Shown here one piece after another: positions 23,730-30,599 of a DNA stretch of 30,634 bases (the stretch's first letter is position 1; each line of letters begins with the position of its first letter). Under the pieces are notes generated by a model. The model did not search any database. It saw only the letters and a list, made by a program, of their open reading frames with translations, and had not been told where the DNA came from. The position numbers and the translations under genes are program-made. Source of the stretch: JBJXGC01 sp046154545 (GTDB lineage Bacteria; Chloroflexota; Dehalococcoidia; Tepidiformales; Tepidiformaceae); assembly GCA_046154545.1 (NCBI GenBank), contig JBJXGC010000006.1, positions 1 through 30,634 of the forward strand. The letters run 5' to 3'.

Positions 23730-23826
23730 CGTCGATGTGGACGAAGCCGCGCGATGACCCTCGTTTCGCGTCAACAGATGTCGCGACGGCCGGCACGATC
23801 CGCATTCCACCCTTGGAGGTCCTGCG

Positions 23827-24300
23827 ATGACTGTCCGTTGGTCCGAATTCGCGGCACTTGAGCCCGAGATGGCCGAAGCCGGACGCAAGCTCCTCTACCA
23901 GTTCGGGATAGGCCTCGGCTACCTCGCCACCCTCAGGGCGGATGGCGCGCCGCGGCTCCATCCGTTCTGCCCGATCATCAGTGGGGACGGCCTCTACGGG
24001 CTGATCATCCCGGGGCCGAAACAGGCCGACCTTCGCCGCGACCGACGCTTCTCCATACACGCCTGCGGCCCCATCGACCGCGACGACGAATTCCTGGTGA
24101 GCGGCGTAGCCCGGCTCGCCGGGGAGGACATCGAGACCGTCCGGGCGACCTTCCTGACCGCTGAAGGGGCGGTCAGCACGGGGGACGAGACCTGCTTTGA
24201 GTTTCTCATCGACCGCGCCCTCCACGCCGCCTACCGTCCCCGCTCGGAGGGGTGGGCGCCGCCCGCCTACCGTTCGTGGCGCCTCGACCGCCAGTCGTAG
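23827..24300 (+). CDS. Pyridoxamine-oxidase-like split-barrel protein (paralog A)
   Basis: A 157-residue PNPOx-like protein. WSEFAALEPEMAEAGRKLLYQFGIGLGYLATL is the first helix and strand pair, RADGAPRLHPFCPII the core, LIIPGPKQADLRRDRRFSIHA the flavin/deazaflavin contact block, and FLVSGVARLAG the last barrel strands. The ATG at 23827 follows TTGGAGG. It is a paralog of 25331-25795 (same blocks, similar length). The two genes are separated only by the Panacea-domain pair, as if that pair had been inserted between them or carried in. Substrate and cofactor (FMN or F420) are undecided. Confidence 0.8.
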   Translation: MTVRWSEFAALEPEMAEAGRKLLYQFGIGLGYLATLRADGAPRLHPFCPIISGDGLYGLIIPGPKQADLRRDRRFSIHACGPIDRDDEFLVSGVARLAGEDIETVRATFLTAEGAVSTGDETCFEFLIDRALHAAYRPRSEGWAPPAYRSWRLDRQS

Positions 24301-24352
24301 TCGTTGCGGTCGAGCCGGAAATCGATCGTGCCAACAGCGTTCCGGCACCTGC

Positions 24353-24358
24353 TACCAT
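24353..24358 (+). promoter_or_regulatory. Candidate -10 element (TACCAT) of the Panacea-domain pair
   Basis: TACCAT lies 26 bases before the ATG at 24385, leaving a short leader that includes GGGAGGG. No clean operator palindrome is visible apart from the ATCGATCG at 24321-24328. Confidence 0.35.
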
Positions 24359-24384
24359 TGAACCAAGAGGTCCGGGAGGGATCG

Positions 24385-24945
24385 ATGCGTTTCATGTTCG
24401 ATGACCGGAAGGCTGCTCAGGCGGCGGCGCATCTCGTCAGGCTGAGCGGAGGGCGGCTGAATTACATGGTGTTGATTAAGCTCCTCTACCTTAGCGACCG
24501 CCGATCTCTTCTCGAAACCGGTGCGCCCATCACCGGTGACCGGATGGTTGCCATGCCGCACGGACCGGTCCTGAGCCGGATATACGACCTCATTAACATG
24601 GGCTGTCCCGAGCGGGCCAGCTCCTCGCCGTGGTACGAGCACCTCACCGAGCCATCCGGCTACGACATCCAGACCACGGCCGTATCGGCGACGGAGGAGC
24701 TTTCGGCCTACGAATTGGCAGTCTTGGCTGAGGTGCATGCGAAGTTCGGCGGCTTGAACAAGTGGGCCCTCCGCGACTACACGCACACGCTGCCTGAATG
24801 GTCCGACCCGGAGGGCTCCACCTACCCGATCGACCCCGTGGGTATTCTGCGGAGCGCCGGGCGACCAGAGTCAGAGATCGAGTCGCTCGTGGCGGACGCC
24901 GAGGAGATCTGGTTCATGCGATCCCTTGAGAAAGCCCGAGTGTGA
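24385..24945 (+). CDS. Panacea-domain (DUF4065, SocA/GepA-like) antitoxin-type protein
   Basis: A 186-residue protein with the Panacea fold. The helix LNYMVLIKLLYLSDRRSLLETG, then ITGDRMVAMPHGPVLSRIYDLIN, matches the conserved block of SocA/GepA proteins. A second helical part (EELSAYELAVLAEVHAKFGG) and an acidic C-terminus (ESEIESLVADAEEIW) follow. Panacea domains are known as hyper-promiscuous antitoxins that neutralise unrelated toxins by direct binding, usually in two-gene operons. Here the stop overlaps the GTG of the next gene, as expected of such a pair. GGGAGGG precedes the ATG at 24385. Codon use is visibly less GC-biased than the flanking genes (for example GTGTTGATTAAG near 24470), a sign of transfer. 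Confidence 0.85.
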   Translation: MRFMFDDRKAAQAAAHLVRLSGGRLNYMVLIKLLYLSDRRSLLETGAPITGDRMVAMPHGPVLSRIYDLINMGCPERASSSPWYEHLTEPSGYDIQTTAVSATEELSAYELAVLAEVHAKFGGLNKWALRDYTHTLPEWSDPEGSTYPIDPVGILRSAGRPESEIESLVADAEEIWFMRSLEKARV

Positions 24946-25313
24946 CACCCGGTGACACCTTCGTCCCGATTGCTCCGAGGGGCGACGGCCACCTGTGGGT
25001 CGTGATCTCCGCACCCACACCCCAGAACCAGCTGGCGATCGTCAATCTCACAACCAGGCGGCCACCATGTGACGACTCCTGCATCCTGCAAGCCCGCGAC
25101 CATCCATTTCTCAGGCATGAGAGCATCGTCTTCTACGCCCGGGCGAGGTTGGCGGATGCCGATATCCTCGATGGCAACCTTTCGGGGGGACTTTACTCGC
25201 CAAGGGATCCCGTCACCGTGGGGCTATTGCGCCGCATTCAGGACGGCGCCTTAGTCTCTCCATATACATCCGGGCTGGTGCAAGCCTGCGTCCGTTCGAC
25301 TCTCCGGCTTTGA
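24942..25313 (+). CDS. Putative toxin partner of the Panacea protein
   Basis: A 123-residue protein beginning with GTG inside the stop of the Panacea gene (GTGA). The first half looks all-beta: GDTFVPIAPRGDGHLWVVIS, QLAIVNLTTRR, DDSCILQARDHPFLRHESIVFYARA. This resembles the SH3-like barrel of PemK/MazF-type RNases in strand order and in the conserved DHPF-x-RHES turn, but the canonical MazF arginine/threonine residues are not clearly placed. The C-terminus is helical (VTVGLLRRIQDGALVSPY). Known Panacea partners are very diverse, so a small toxin of uncharacterised type is the best call. Growth-inhibiting activity is inferred from operon position only. Confidence 0.6.
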   Translation: MTPGDTFVPIAPRGDGHLWVVISAPTPQNQLAIVNLTTRRPPCDDSCILQARDHPFLRHESIVFYARARLADADILDGNLSGGLYSPRDPVTVGLLRRIQDGALVSPYTSGLVQACVRSTLRL

Positions 25314-25330
25314 TGGCAGGAGGGATGCCC

Positions 25331-25795
25331 ATGGCTACCTGGTCAGACTTCGAACAAGGAGCCCCCGCCCTCGCCGAGACAGGCCGGCGCCTGCTCTTCC
25401 AGGGCGGCACCGGCTACGCTTTCCTCGGCACCGTACGCAAGGACGGCGGCCCACGCATCCACCCGATCTGCCCGGTCCTGGCCGACGGGCGGCTCTACGC
25501 CTTCATCGTCAATCTCGGGCCGAAGTACCGTGACCTCCTGCGCGATGGCCGCTTCGCCCTGCACGCGTTCCCAACACCCGAGGGTGGCGAGGAGTTCTAC
25601 GTCACGGGCGTCGCCCATGCCGTGACAGACGCCGTGGCCCGGGCCGCCGTCGTGGCGGCGACCGGCGGCGCGCTTGGCACACACGACTTCGAGGCGCTCT
25701 TCGAGTTCAGCCTCGAAAACGCCCTTCACACGCACTGGGAGCACTGGGGCACCGCCCAGGCCTGGCCATCATTCACCAAGTGGAAGGCCACCTGA
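25331..25795 (+). CDS. Pyridoxamine-oxidase-like split-barrel protein (paralog B)
   Basis: A 154-residue paralog of 23827-24300. It has WSDFEQGAPALAETGRRLLFQGGTGYAFLGTV, then DGGPRIHPICPVLADGRLYAF, GPKYRDLLRDGRFALHAFPT and EEFYVTGVAHAV, the same ordered blocks as paralog A. I chose ATG 25331 because AGGAGGG ends six bases before it. Two in-frame ATG/TTG codons upstream overlap the ribosome site. It follows the putative toxin gene by 17 bases and converges on the regulator at 25831. The role is likely redox chemistry on a small molecule with a flavin or F420, not shown. Confidence 0.8.
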   Translation: MATWSDFEQGAPALAETGRRLLFQGGTGYAFLGTVRKDGGPRIHPICPVLADGRLYAFIVNLGPKYRDLLRDGRFALHAFPTPEGGEEFYVTGVAHAVTDAVARAAVVAATGGALGTHDFEALFEFSLENALHTHWEHWGTAQAWPSFTKWKAT

Positions 25796-25830
25796 GTGCC
25801 TGGGCACGGGCATCCACCCGGCGCCACGGG

Positions 25831-26361
25831 TCAGGACCCGGGGTTGGCGACCGGCGCCGGGATGAGCACCGTCGTGAGGTTGACGGCTGACCGTCCTTCG
25901 CCGGGCCTGTGAGCGGCGGCGGCGGCCAACACCCGGCCAAAGTCGGACGCGAACTGGCCGAACTCGGCGTCGGTGAGCCAGAGCGTCACCTGGCGGAAGC
26001 CGGCACCGTCGGCCGTGGGGTCGGCGCCTGGAGAACGGGCATACCGTGCGAAATCGGCCAGCAGGCTCGCGGCGAAGCGCGTGAACGACTCCAGCGCATC
26101 CGCCGCGCCCGCGCCAGCGGACACAGTCGCGGGCGGCCCCAGCCGGTAGGTGCGCTCGACCGCCCCGCGGACCTTCGTTTCGGCGACGACGTCTATGAGA
26201 CCGGCATCCACAAGGCGGGCGACGTGCCGGTAGAGGGTCGCCTGTGGCACGGCAGGCAGCCGCTCCGCCAGGTCGCCGGTCGTCATTTCGCCGTCACCGA
26301 GCGCCGCGATGACCGCCAGCCGGACGGGGTGAAGGACGACGTCTGCCAGGGGACGGGCCAT
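25831..26361 (-). CDS. ArsR-type winged-helix transcriptional regulator
   Basis: A 176-residue protein. The first 75 residues form a winged helix: HPVRLAVIAALGDGEMTTGDLAERLP (helices 1-3 start), VPQATLYRHVARLVDAGLI (recognition helix) and VVAETKVRGAVERTYRL (wing). The rest is a helical, Ala-rich effector or dimer domain with LWLTDAEFGQFASDF. No metal-binding cysteine pair is seen, so it is not a classical metal sensor. TACCAT sits six bases before the ATG at 26361, and the divergent purF promoter is about 130 bases away, so it could regulate itself or purF. Its neighbour on the other side is the convergent paralog B. Confidence 0.85.
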   Translation of the reverse strand: MARPLADVVLHPVRLAVIAALGDGEMTTGDLAERLPAVPQATLYRHVARLVDAGLIDVVAETKVRGAVERTYRLGPPATVSAGAGAADALESFTRFAASLLADFARYARSPGADPTADGAGFRQVTLWLTDAEFGQFASDFGRVLAAAAAHRPGEGRSAVNLTTVLIPAPVANPGS

Positions 26362-26367
26362 GCGGAC

Positions 26368-26373
26368 ATGGTA
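26368..26373 (-). promoter_or_regulatory. Candidate -10 element (TACCAT) of the ArsR-type regulator
   Basis: TACCAT, read toward lower coordinates, ends six bases (GTCCGC) before the ATG. No ribosome-binding site is visible. Confidence 0.4.
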
Positions 26374-26489
26374 TCATTCTCGGGAACATTGTCGGAATAG
26401 GGGTCTTTACCCACACCCGGCGCGCTCCAGGGCACCGCCCGCCCTATGACGGCATTCCCATTTCCTATGCGGCGCCGAGACTGTGCGCG

Positions 26490-26499
26490 CCGTTAACGG
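26490..26499. promoter_or_regulatory. Palindrome CCGTTAACGG in the purF promoter
   Basis: A perfect 10-bp palindrome lies between the expected -35 position and the TATACT -10 element of purF, where a bound repressor would block RNA polymerase. The binding protein is unknown. Confidence 0.4.
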
Positions 26500-26505
26500 T
26501 TCGCC

Positions 26506-26511
26506 TATACT
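26506..26511 (+). promoter_or_regulatory. Candidate -10 element (TATACT) of purF
   Basis: TATACT ends four bases before the ATG at 26516. If transcription starts just after it, either the ATG is used leaderless or the GTG at 26552 is the true start with a short AGAGAGAG-containing leader. Confidence 0.5.
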
Positions 26512-26515
26512 GCCC

Positions 26516-28015
26516 ATGTCGGCTCAGGTCAGAGAGAGAGTCACCGCGATAGTGTTTTCGGACAGCCCGCGCGAAGCCTGTGGTGTGTTCGGGGTCTACT
26601 CCCCGGGCGATGATGTCGCGCGTCTGACGTTCTACGGCCTCTACGCCCTCCAGCATCGCGGTCAGGAAAGCGCCGGAATCGCCACCAGCAACGGCAAGGA
26701 CGATTTCAGCCTCCGCACCGGAATGGGCCTGGTCTCCCAGGTGTTCGACGAAGAAGACCTGGCCTTTCTTCGCGGCCATATCGCCATCGGCCACACCCGC
26801 TACAGCACGGCCGGGGGCTCGCTGGCCTGCAACGCCCAGCCCATGATCGTCCGCGACCGTGAGACGGAGGGCGAGATTGCCCTCGCCCACAACGGCAACC
26901 TCACGAACTTCGAGATCCTCCGCGACGACCTCGAAGCCCAGGGCGTCACGTTCTTCTCCAACGCCGATTCCGAACTGATCGCCCACCTCTTCGCCGTCGC
27001 CCCGGCCGGCACGTGGGAAGAGAAGTTCCATTACGTGATGCGCCGCTGCGAAGGCGCCTACTCCCTTGTGATCATGATGAAGGACCGTCTCTTCGCGGTC
27101 CGCGACCCGCTCGGCGTGCGGCCGCTCTGCATCGGCCGCCTGGGCGACCGCGGGTGGGTGGTCGCCTCGGAATCCTGTGCCCTCGAACACCTCGGCATCG
27201 AGATGGAGCGCGAGGTGGAGCCGGGCGAAGTCATCCAGATCGACGCCGACGGTATGCGCAGCTTCTTCCCCGTGGCCCGCCCCGCGAAGGGCGCCGCCTG
27301 CACATTCGAATTCACCTACTTCTCACGGCCCGACAGCCGCTTCATGGGCAAGCTCATCTACCCGGTCCGCGAAGAGCTTGGCGCCCGCCTCGCCCGCGAA
27401 CATCCCGTCGAGGCCGACCTCGTGATCGGCGTGCCCGACTCCGCCATCCCGGCCGCCATCGGCTACGCCCGCGAGGCGGGCCTGCCCTATCGCGAGGGGC
27501 TCGTCAAGAACCGCTACGTCGGCCGCACCTTCATCGCCCCCGACCAGCGCATCCGCGAGGCCGGCGTCCGCCTCAAGTTCAACGCGCTGCGCGAAGTCCT
27601 CGAGGGTAAGCGCGTCATCGCCGTCGATGACTCCATCGTCCGGGGCACGACGACGCCGCGCGTGGTCGAACTTCTCCGCCGGGCCGGGGCAAGCGAAGTG
27701 CACATGCGCTTCGCCACACCGCCGCTCATTTCGCCCTGCTTCTTTGGCGTCGATATGGCCACGAAGTCTGAACTGATCGCCGCGAACAAGAGCCTGGAGG
27801 AGATCCGCCAGCACATCGGCGCCGACACCCTCGGCTTCCTCAGCGTCCAGGGGCTGACCGAATCGACTGGCCAGACCGATCAGGCGCTCTGCAACGCCTG
27901 CTTCACAGGGCGCTACCCGATCGACGTGCAACTGCAGCTCGACCAGCTCGAGGCCACCCGCCGCGAGCCCGTGCTCGCCGCCGCCGAGAGCCTCAACCGC
28001 TCCGGCCGCCCGTAA
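26516..28015 (+). CDS. purF: Amidophosphoribosyltransferase
   Basis: The first committed enzyme of purine synthesis, making phosphoribosylamine from PRPP and glutamine in the cytoplasm. The glutaminase nucleophile is Cys in REACGVFGVY, exposed after removal of a short propeptide. GHTRYST and AHNGNLTN are glutamine-binding segments. IAVDDSIVRGTTT is the PRPP loop in the second half. Four cysteines in the Bacillus-type 4Fe-4S positions are visible (CTFEF, PCFFGVD and CNACF). Length of about 499 residues is normal. From ATG 26516 the propeptide is 21 residues. From GTG 26552 it would be 9, closer to the Bacillus enzyme. The upstream TATACT and palindrome suggest regulation. An ASCH gene follows after 21 bases. 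Confidence 0.97.
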   Translation: MSAQVRERVTAIVFSDSPREACGVFGVYSPGDDVARLTFYGLYALQHRGQESAGIATSNGKDDFSLRTGMGLVSQVFDEEDLAFLRGHIAIGHTRYSTAGGSLACNAQPMIVRDRETEGEIALAHNGNLTNFEILRDDLEAQGVTFFSNADSELIAHLFAVAPAGTWEEKFHYVMRRCEGAYSLVIMMKDRLFAVRDPLGVRPLCIGRLGDRGWVVASESCALEHLGIEMEREVEPGEVIQIDADGMRSFFPVARPAKGAACTFEFTYFSRPDSRFMGKLIYPVREELGARLAREHPVEADLVIGVPDSAIPAAIGYAREAGLPYREGLVKNRYVGRTFIAPDQRIREAGVRLKFNALREVLEGKRVIAVDDSIVRGTTTPRVVELLRRAGASEVHMRFATPPLISPCFFGVDMATKSELIAANKSLEEIRQHIGADTLGFLSVQGLTESTGQTDQALCNACFTGRYPIDVQLQLDQLEATRREPVLAAAESLNRSGRP

Positions 28016-28036
28016 CCCGGATCCCGGCGCTTCCCC

Positions 28037-28639
28037 GTGCTTTTCCGGCAGGACACGCTCGACGGTATCGCCGCCGGGTCGGTAACCCTCGCCTTCCGGC
28101 GCTGGCGCCGCCTCTCGGTCAAGCCGGGCACACACCTGCGGACGCCGATCGGTGTGCTCGTGATCGAGTCCGTCGAGCGTATCGAAGAAGCAGCAATTCG
28201 CGAGGACGAGGCCGCCCGGGCCGGGTTCCCATCCGCCGGAGCGCTCCTGCGCGAACTGGCACTGCACCCGGAGGGCGAGCTCTACCGCATCGCCTTCCAC
28301 CGCGGCGGTGCCGACCCCCGCGTCGCGTTACGCGAGGCGGATAGGCTCTCGTCTGAGGAGCTGGCGGTCGCCCGCGAGCGTCTGCGACGGCTGGACGCCC
28401 GGAGCACCCACGGGCCGTGGACGGCGCAGGCACTCGACCTGATCGATCGCAAGCCCGGGATCCGCGCGGGCGACCTGGCGGCCGAGATGGGCCGCGAACG
28501 GCTCTCGTTCAAGGCCGGCATCCGCAAGTTGAAGGAACTCGGCCTGACGGAGAGCCTCGAGGTCGGCTATCGGCTCTCCCCTCGCGGCAAGGCCTTCGTG
28601 GCCACACTTCGAGCCCGGGCCTCGGACCCAACTTCCTAG
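28037..28639 (+). CDS. ASCH-domain protein with C-terminal winged-helix-like region
   Basis: A 200-residue protein. The first ~100 residues read as an ASCH (PUA-like, RNA-associated) barrel: LFRQDTLDGIAAGSVTLAFRRWRR, VKPGTHLRTPIGVLVIESVERI and GELYRIAFHRGG. The second part, APWTAQALDLIDRKPGIRAGDLAAEMG-like (here GPWTAQALDLIDRKPGI) and FKAGIRKLKELGLTESL, resembles a winged helix with a recognition helix. The start is a GTG 21 bases after purF, without a ribosome site, so it is probably cotranscribed and read by coupling. ASCH proteins bind RNA or modified nucleosides. The precise role is unknown. A link to purine metabolism through the operon is only suggestive. Confidence 0.78.
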   Translation: MLFRQDTLDGIAAGSVTLAFRRWRRLSVKPGTHLRTPIGVLVIESVERIEEAAIREDEAARAGFPSAGALLRELALHPEGELYRIAFHRGGADPRVALREADRLSSEELAVARERLRRLDARSTHGPWTAQALDLIDRKPGIRAGDLAAEMGRERLSFKAGIRKLKELGLTESLEVGYRLSPRGKAFVATLRARASDPTS

Positions 28640-28709
28640 CCCAGACCGTAAGGTCGCGGATCAACCGGAGCGGTCGGGGTGACTGATTCGCCGTTGCCGG
28701 GCACCTCGT

Positions 28710-28715
28710 TAGACT
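28710..28715 (+). promoter_or_regulatory. Candidate -10 element (TAGACT) of the aldo/keto reductase gene
   Basis: TAGACT ends six bases (CGCCCC) before the ATG at 28722. A weak TTCGCC (28687-28692) sits 17 bases upstream of it as a possible -35. Confidence 0.45.
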
Positions 28716-28721
28716 CGCCCC

Positions 28722-29702
28722 ATGCAATACACCACCCTCGGCAACACCGGCCTCAAAGTCTCCCGCATCTGTCTCGGCATGATGACCTACGGCTCTTCGA
28801 AGTGGCGGGACTGGGTGCTCGACGAAGACGACGCCCGCCCCTTCGTGAAGCGCGCCCTGGACGCCGGCATCAACTTCTTCGACACGGCGAACGTCTACTC
28901 CGTCGGTGCCAGCGAGGAGGTGACGGGCCGCCTGCTCAAGGAGCTCGCGCCCCGGGCCAACGTCGTCATCGCCACCAAGGTCCACGGCCAGATGAGCGAC
29001 GACCCGAACGACCGCGGCCTCTCCCGCAAGCACATCATGCAGAGCATCGACGCCTCCCTCGCACGCCTTGGGACCGATTATGTCGACCTCTACCAGATCC
29101 ACCGCTACGACGAGCGGACGCCGATCGAAGAGACGATGGAGGCGCTCCATGACGTGGTGAAGGCGGGCAAGGCGCTCTACATCGGGGCCTCCAGCATGTA
29201 CGCCTGGCAGTTCGCCAAGGCCCAGCACGTGGCCGGCCAGAACGGCTGGACGAAGTTCGTCTCCATGCAGAACCACTACAACCTCGTCTACCGCGAAGAG
29301 GAGCGGGAGATGATCCCGCTCTGCCGCGACCAGGGCGTTGGTCTCATCCCCTGGAGCCCGTTGGCCCGCGGCTTCCTCGCGGGCAACCGCCAGGCGAACC
29401 GTGAAGGCGAGACCCTCCGGGCGAAGTCCGACGCCTTCGCTCACGCGATGTACTACAAAGAGACGGACTTCCAGGTCGTTGACGCGGTCAGCGCCGTGGC
29501 GGAGGCGCGGGGCGTGAAACCCGCCCAGGTCGCCCTCGCCTGGATGGTCCGCAAACCGTGGATCTCCGCCCCAATCATCGGCGCCAGCAAGATGTACCAG
29601 CTCGAAGAGGCGATCGGCGCCATCGAAATCGCCCTCACCGATGAGGAGATGAAGCAGCTGGAAGCGCCCTACGTCCCGCACCCGGTCCTCGGGCACCAGT
29701 GA
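28722..29702 (+). CDS. Aldo/keto reductase
   Basis: A 326-residue NADP(H)-dependent (beta/alpha)8-barrel oxidoreductase. The catalytic tetrad is visible: Asp54 and Tyr59 in INFFDTANVYS, Lys86 in VVIATKVHG and His127 in LYQIHRYDE. C-terminal IIGASKMYQLEEAIGAIE forms the cofactor-phosphate loop. Overall layout matches the YghZ/L-glyceraldehyde-3-phosphate-reductase-like group (GMMTYGSSKW, DWVLDEDDARP). It likely reduces small aldehydes or ketones. It starts from a leaderless-type promoter and ends 100 bases before a GC-rich hairpin. Substrate unknown. Confidence 0.93.
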   Translation: MQYTTLGNTGLKVSRICLGMMTYGSSKWRDWVLDEDDARPFVKRALDAGINFFDTANVYSVGASEEVTGRLLKELAPRANVVIATKVHGQMSDDPNDRGLSRKHIMQSIDASLARLGTDYVDLYQIHRYDERTPIEETMEALHDVVKAGKALYIGASSMYAWQFAKAQHVAGQNGWTKFVSMQNHYNLVYREEEREMIPLCRDQGVGLIPWSPLARGFLAGNRQANREGETLRAKSDAFAHAMYYKETDFQVVDAVSAVAEARGVKPAQVALAWMVRKPWISAPIIGASKMYQLEEAIGAIEIALTDEEMKQLEAPYVPHPVLGHQ

Positions 29703-30083
29703 CGTTCGTCCCGCCCCAGGCCGGACGGATCGGCGCTGGTTAGCGGCGTCGCCGCGCGCCAGGCGCCCCCAATGCCGGCACAGCGTAACCGGGTTGGATC
29801 CGGGGGGCGCCCATGCGCCCCCAACCGCCCGCGTATGCGGCCCGGCCCGGCGGGGTCTGACATTCGATCTCAGAGTTTACGCCCAGCATCCGCTGCGTCG
29901 GCTTTCGGCTGCTACTGTTCCCGCTACCGGTGACGCCCCAGAAGGGCGCATCGCAAACGGCCCCGGTCGAAGCCATCGATTCGGGGGACGCCGCCCAGGG
30001 CAAACCGCCCGGGCGACATGGGCCAGGGCTTCGCCCCCCGGACTGGTCCGCCATAGCCCACAACGGGCGAAGGAGGCACTGCC
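29703..30083. other. 381-base intergenic region with GC-rich structured leader
   Basis: No protein gene is supported. The first part holds the GGGGGCGC/GCGCCCCC hairpin. A -10-like TACTGT near 29913 would start a leader of about 160 bases, rich in complementary blocks: GCCCA at 29993 region with TGGGC, and GGGC-TTC-GCCC inside CCAG...CTGG around 30022-30048. It ends with GAAGGAGG before the GTG at 30084. The folding looks deliberate, but I cannot match it to a known riboswitch class. Confidence 0.4.
29803..29822 (+). terminator. GC-rich hairpin downstream of the aldo/keto reductase
   Basis: GGGGGCGC (29803-29810), loop CCAT, GCGCCCCC (29815-29822) form a perfect 8-bp stem, extended by GGTT/AACC outside. 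A second GCGCCCCC at 29763-29770 could pair with the same arm instead. No T-tract follows, so a Rho-type or structural role is possible. Confidence 0.4.
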
Positions 30084-30572
30084 GTGAAAACCGCGGTACT
30101 ACTCGAACGGCCATCGGCGCCCCAGGCTGCGCCTGGCCAGCGCTCTAACTGCAACGACGACTCACTTGGCCGCGCCGCCGCGAATCTTGAGCGGTCTGCA
30201 CACACCTACTCCCGCCAGCCCTCGCGCCTCTCGCTCTGGGGGCTCACGGCCGCCGCGGTCGATGCCGCCCAGGCACTCCAGGCACACGCCCGTGAGTGCG
30301 AATCGGATCACGGCGTCCTCGCCGGCCTGGCCGCCAGCCAGCCTGGCATGGTCGCCAACATTGAGCGGGCCTGGGGCGACCACCCGCTCGCCATCTCCCA
30401 GGCGAACGACCTCGTCATCGCCGCCACAGGCGTCCAGGCCAGGGACTCGACTGACCCCACCGTCCTCCTCCAGCGCGCCCTGGTCTGTGCGCGCCTCATC
30501 GAAGCGCATCGCCGGCGGACCAATACGCTCGTCTTCGACTGGGCGTTCCGCGACTTCGGGGGCGAAGGCTAA
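30084..30572 (+). CDS. Hypothetical helical protein of 162 residues
   Basis: A mostly helical protein with a disordered, Ser/Gln/Arg-rich first 25 residues, then LTAAAVDAAQALQAHARECE, HGVLAGLAASQPGMVANIERAW, HPLAISQANDLVIAATG and PTVLLQRALVCARLIEAHRRR. There is no signal peptide or membrane helix. I do not recognise the family. The GTG at 30084 is preceded by GAAGGAGG at normal distance, so it is translated. It has its own long structured leader and is followed by a strong hairpin at the window end, so it may be a single-gene transcript with 5' RNA control. Confidence 0.6.
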   Translation: MKTAVLLERPSAPQAAPGQRSNCNDDSLGRAAANLERSAHTYSRQPSRLSLWGLTAAAVDAAQALQAHARECESDHGVLAGLAASQPGMVANIERAWGDHPLAISQANDLVIAATGVQARDSTDPTVLLQRALVCARLIEAHRRRTNTLVFDWAFRDFGGEG

Positions 30573-30599
30573 ACAGGCCTTTTCCCCCGGCTCAATGGC

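Noticed and set aside
22828..24348. A 506-codon frame extending the EamA gene upstream
   Set aside because: The extension is antisense to the split-barrel gene at 23827. The EamA protein starts normally at 23715.
28644..28655. GACC-GTAA-GGTC hairpin after the ASCH gene
   Set aside because: Only four base pairs and no T-tract. Too weak to call a terminator.
29980..30083. Possible c-di-GMP-I (GEMM) or ZTP riboswitch
   Set aside because: GGGCAAACC and GGGACGC occur, but not in the order, spacing or with the GCAAAGCC and CCGCCTGGGCA cores those classes need. Kept only as an unclassified structured leader.
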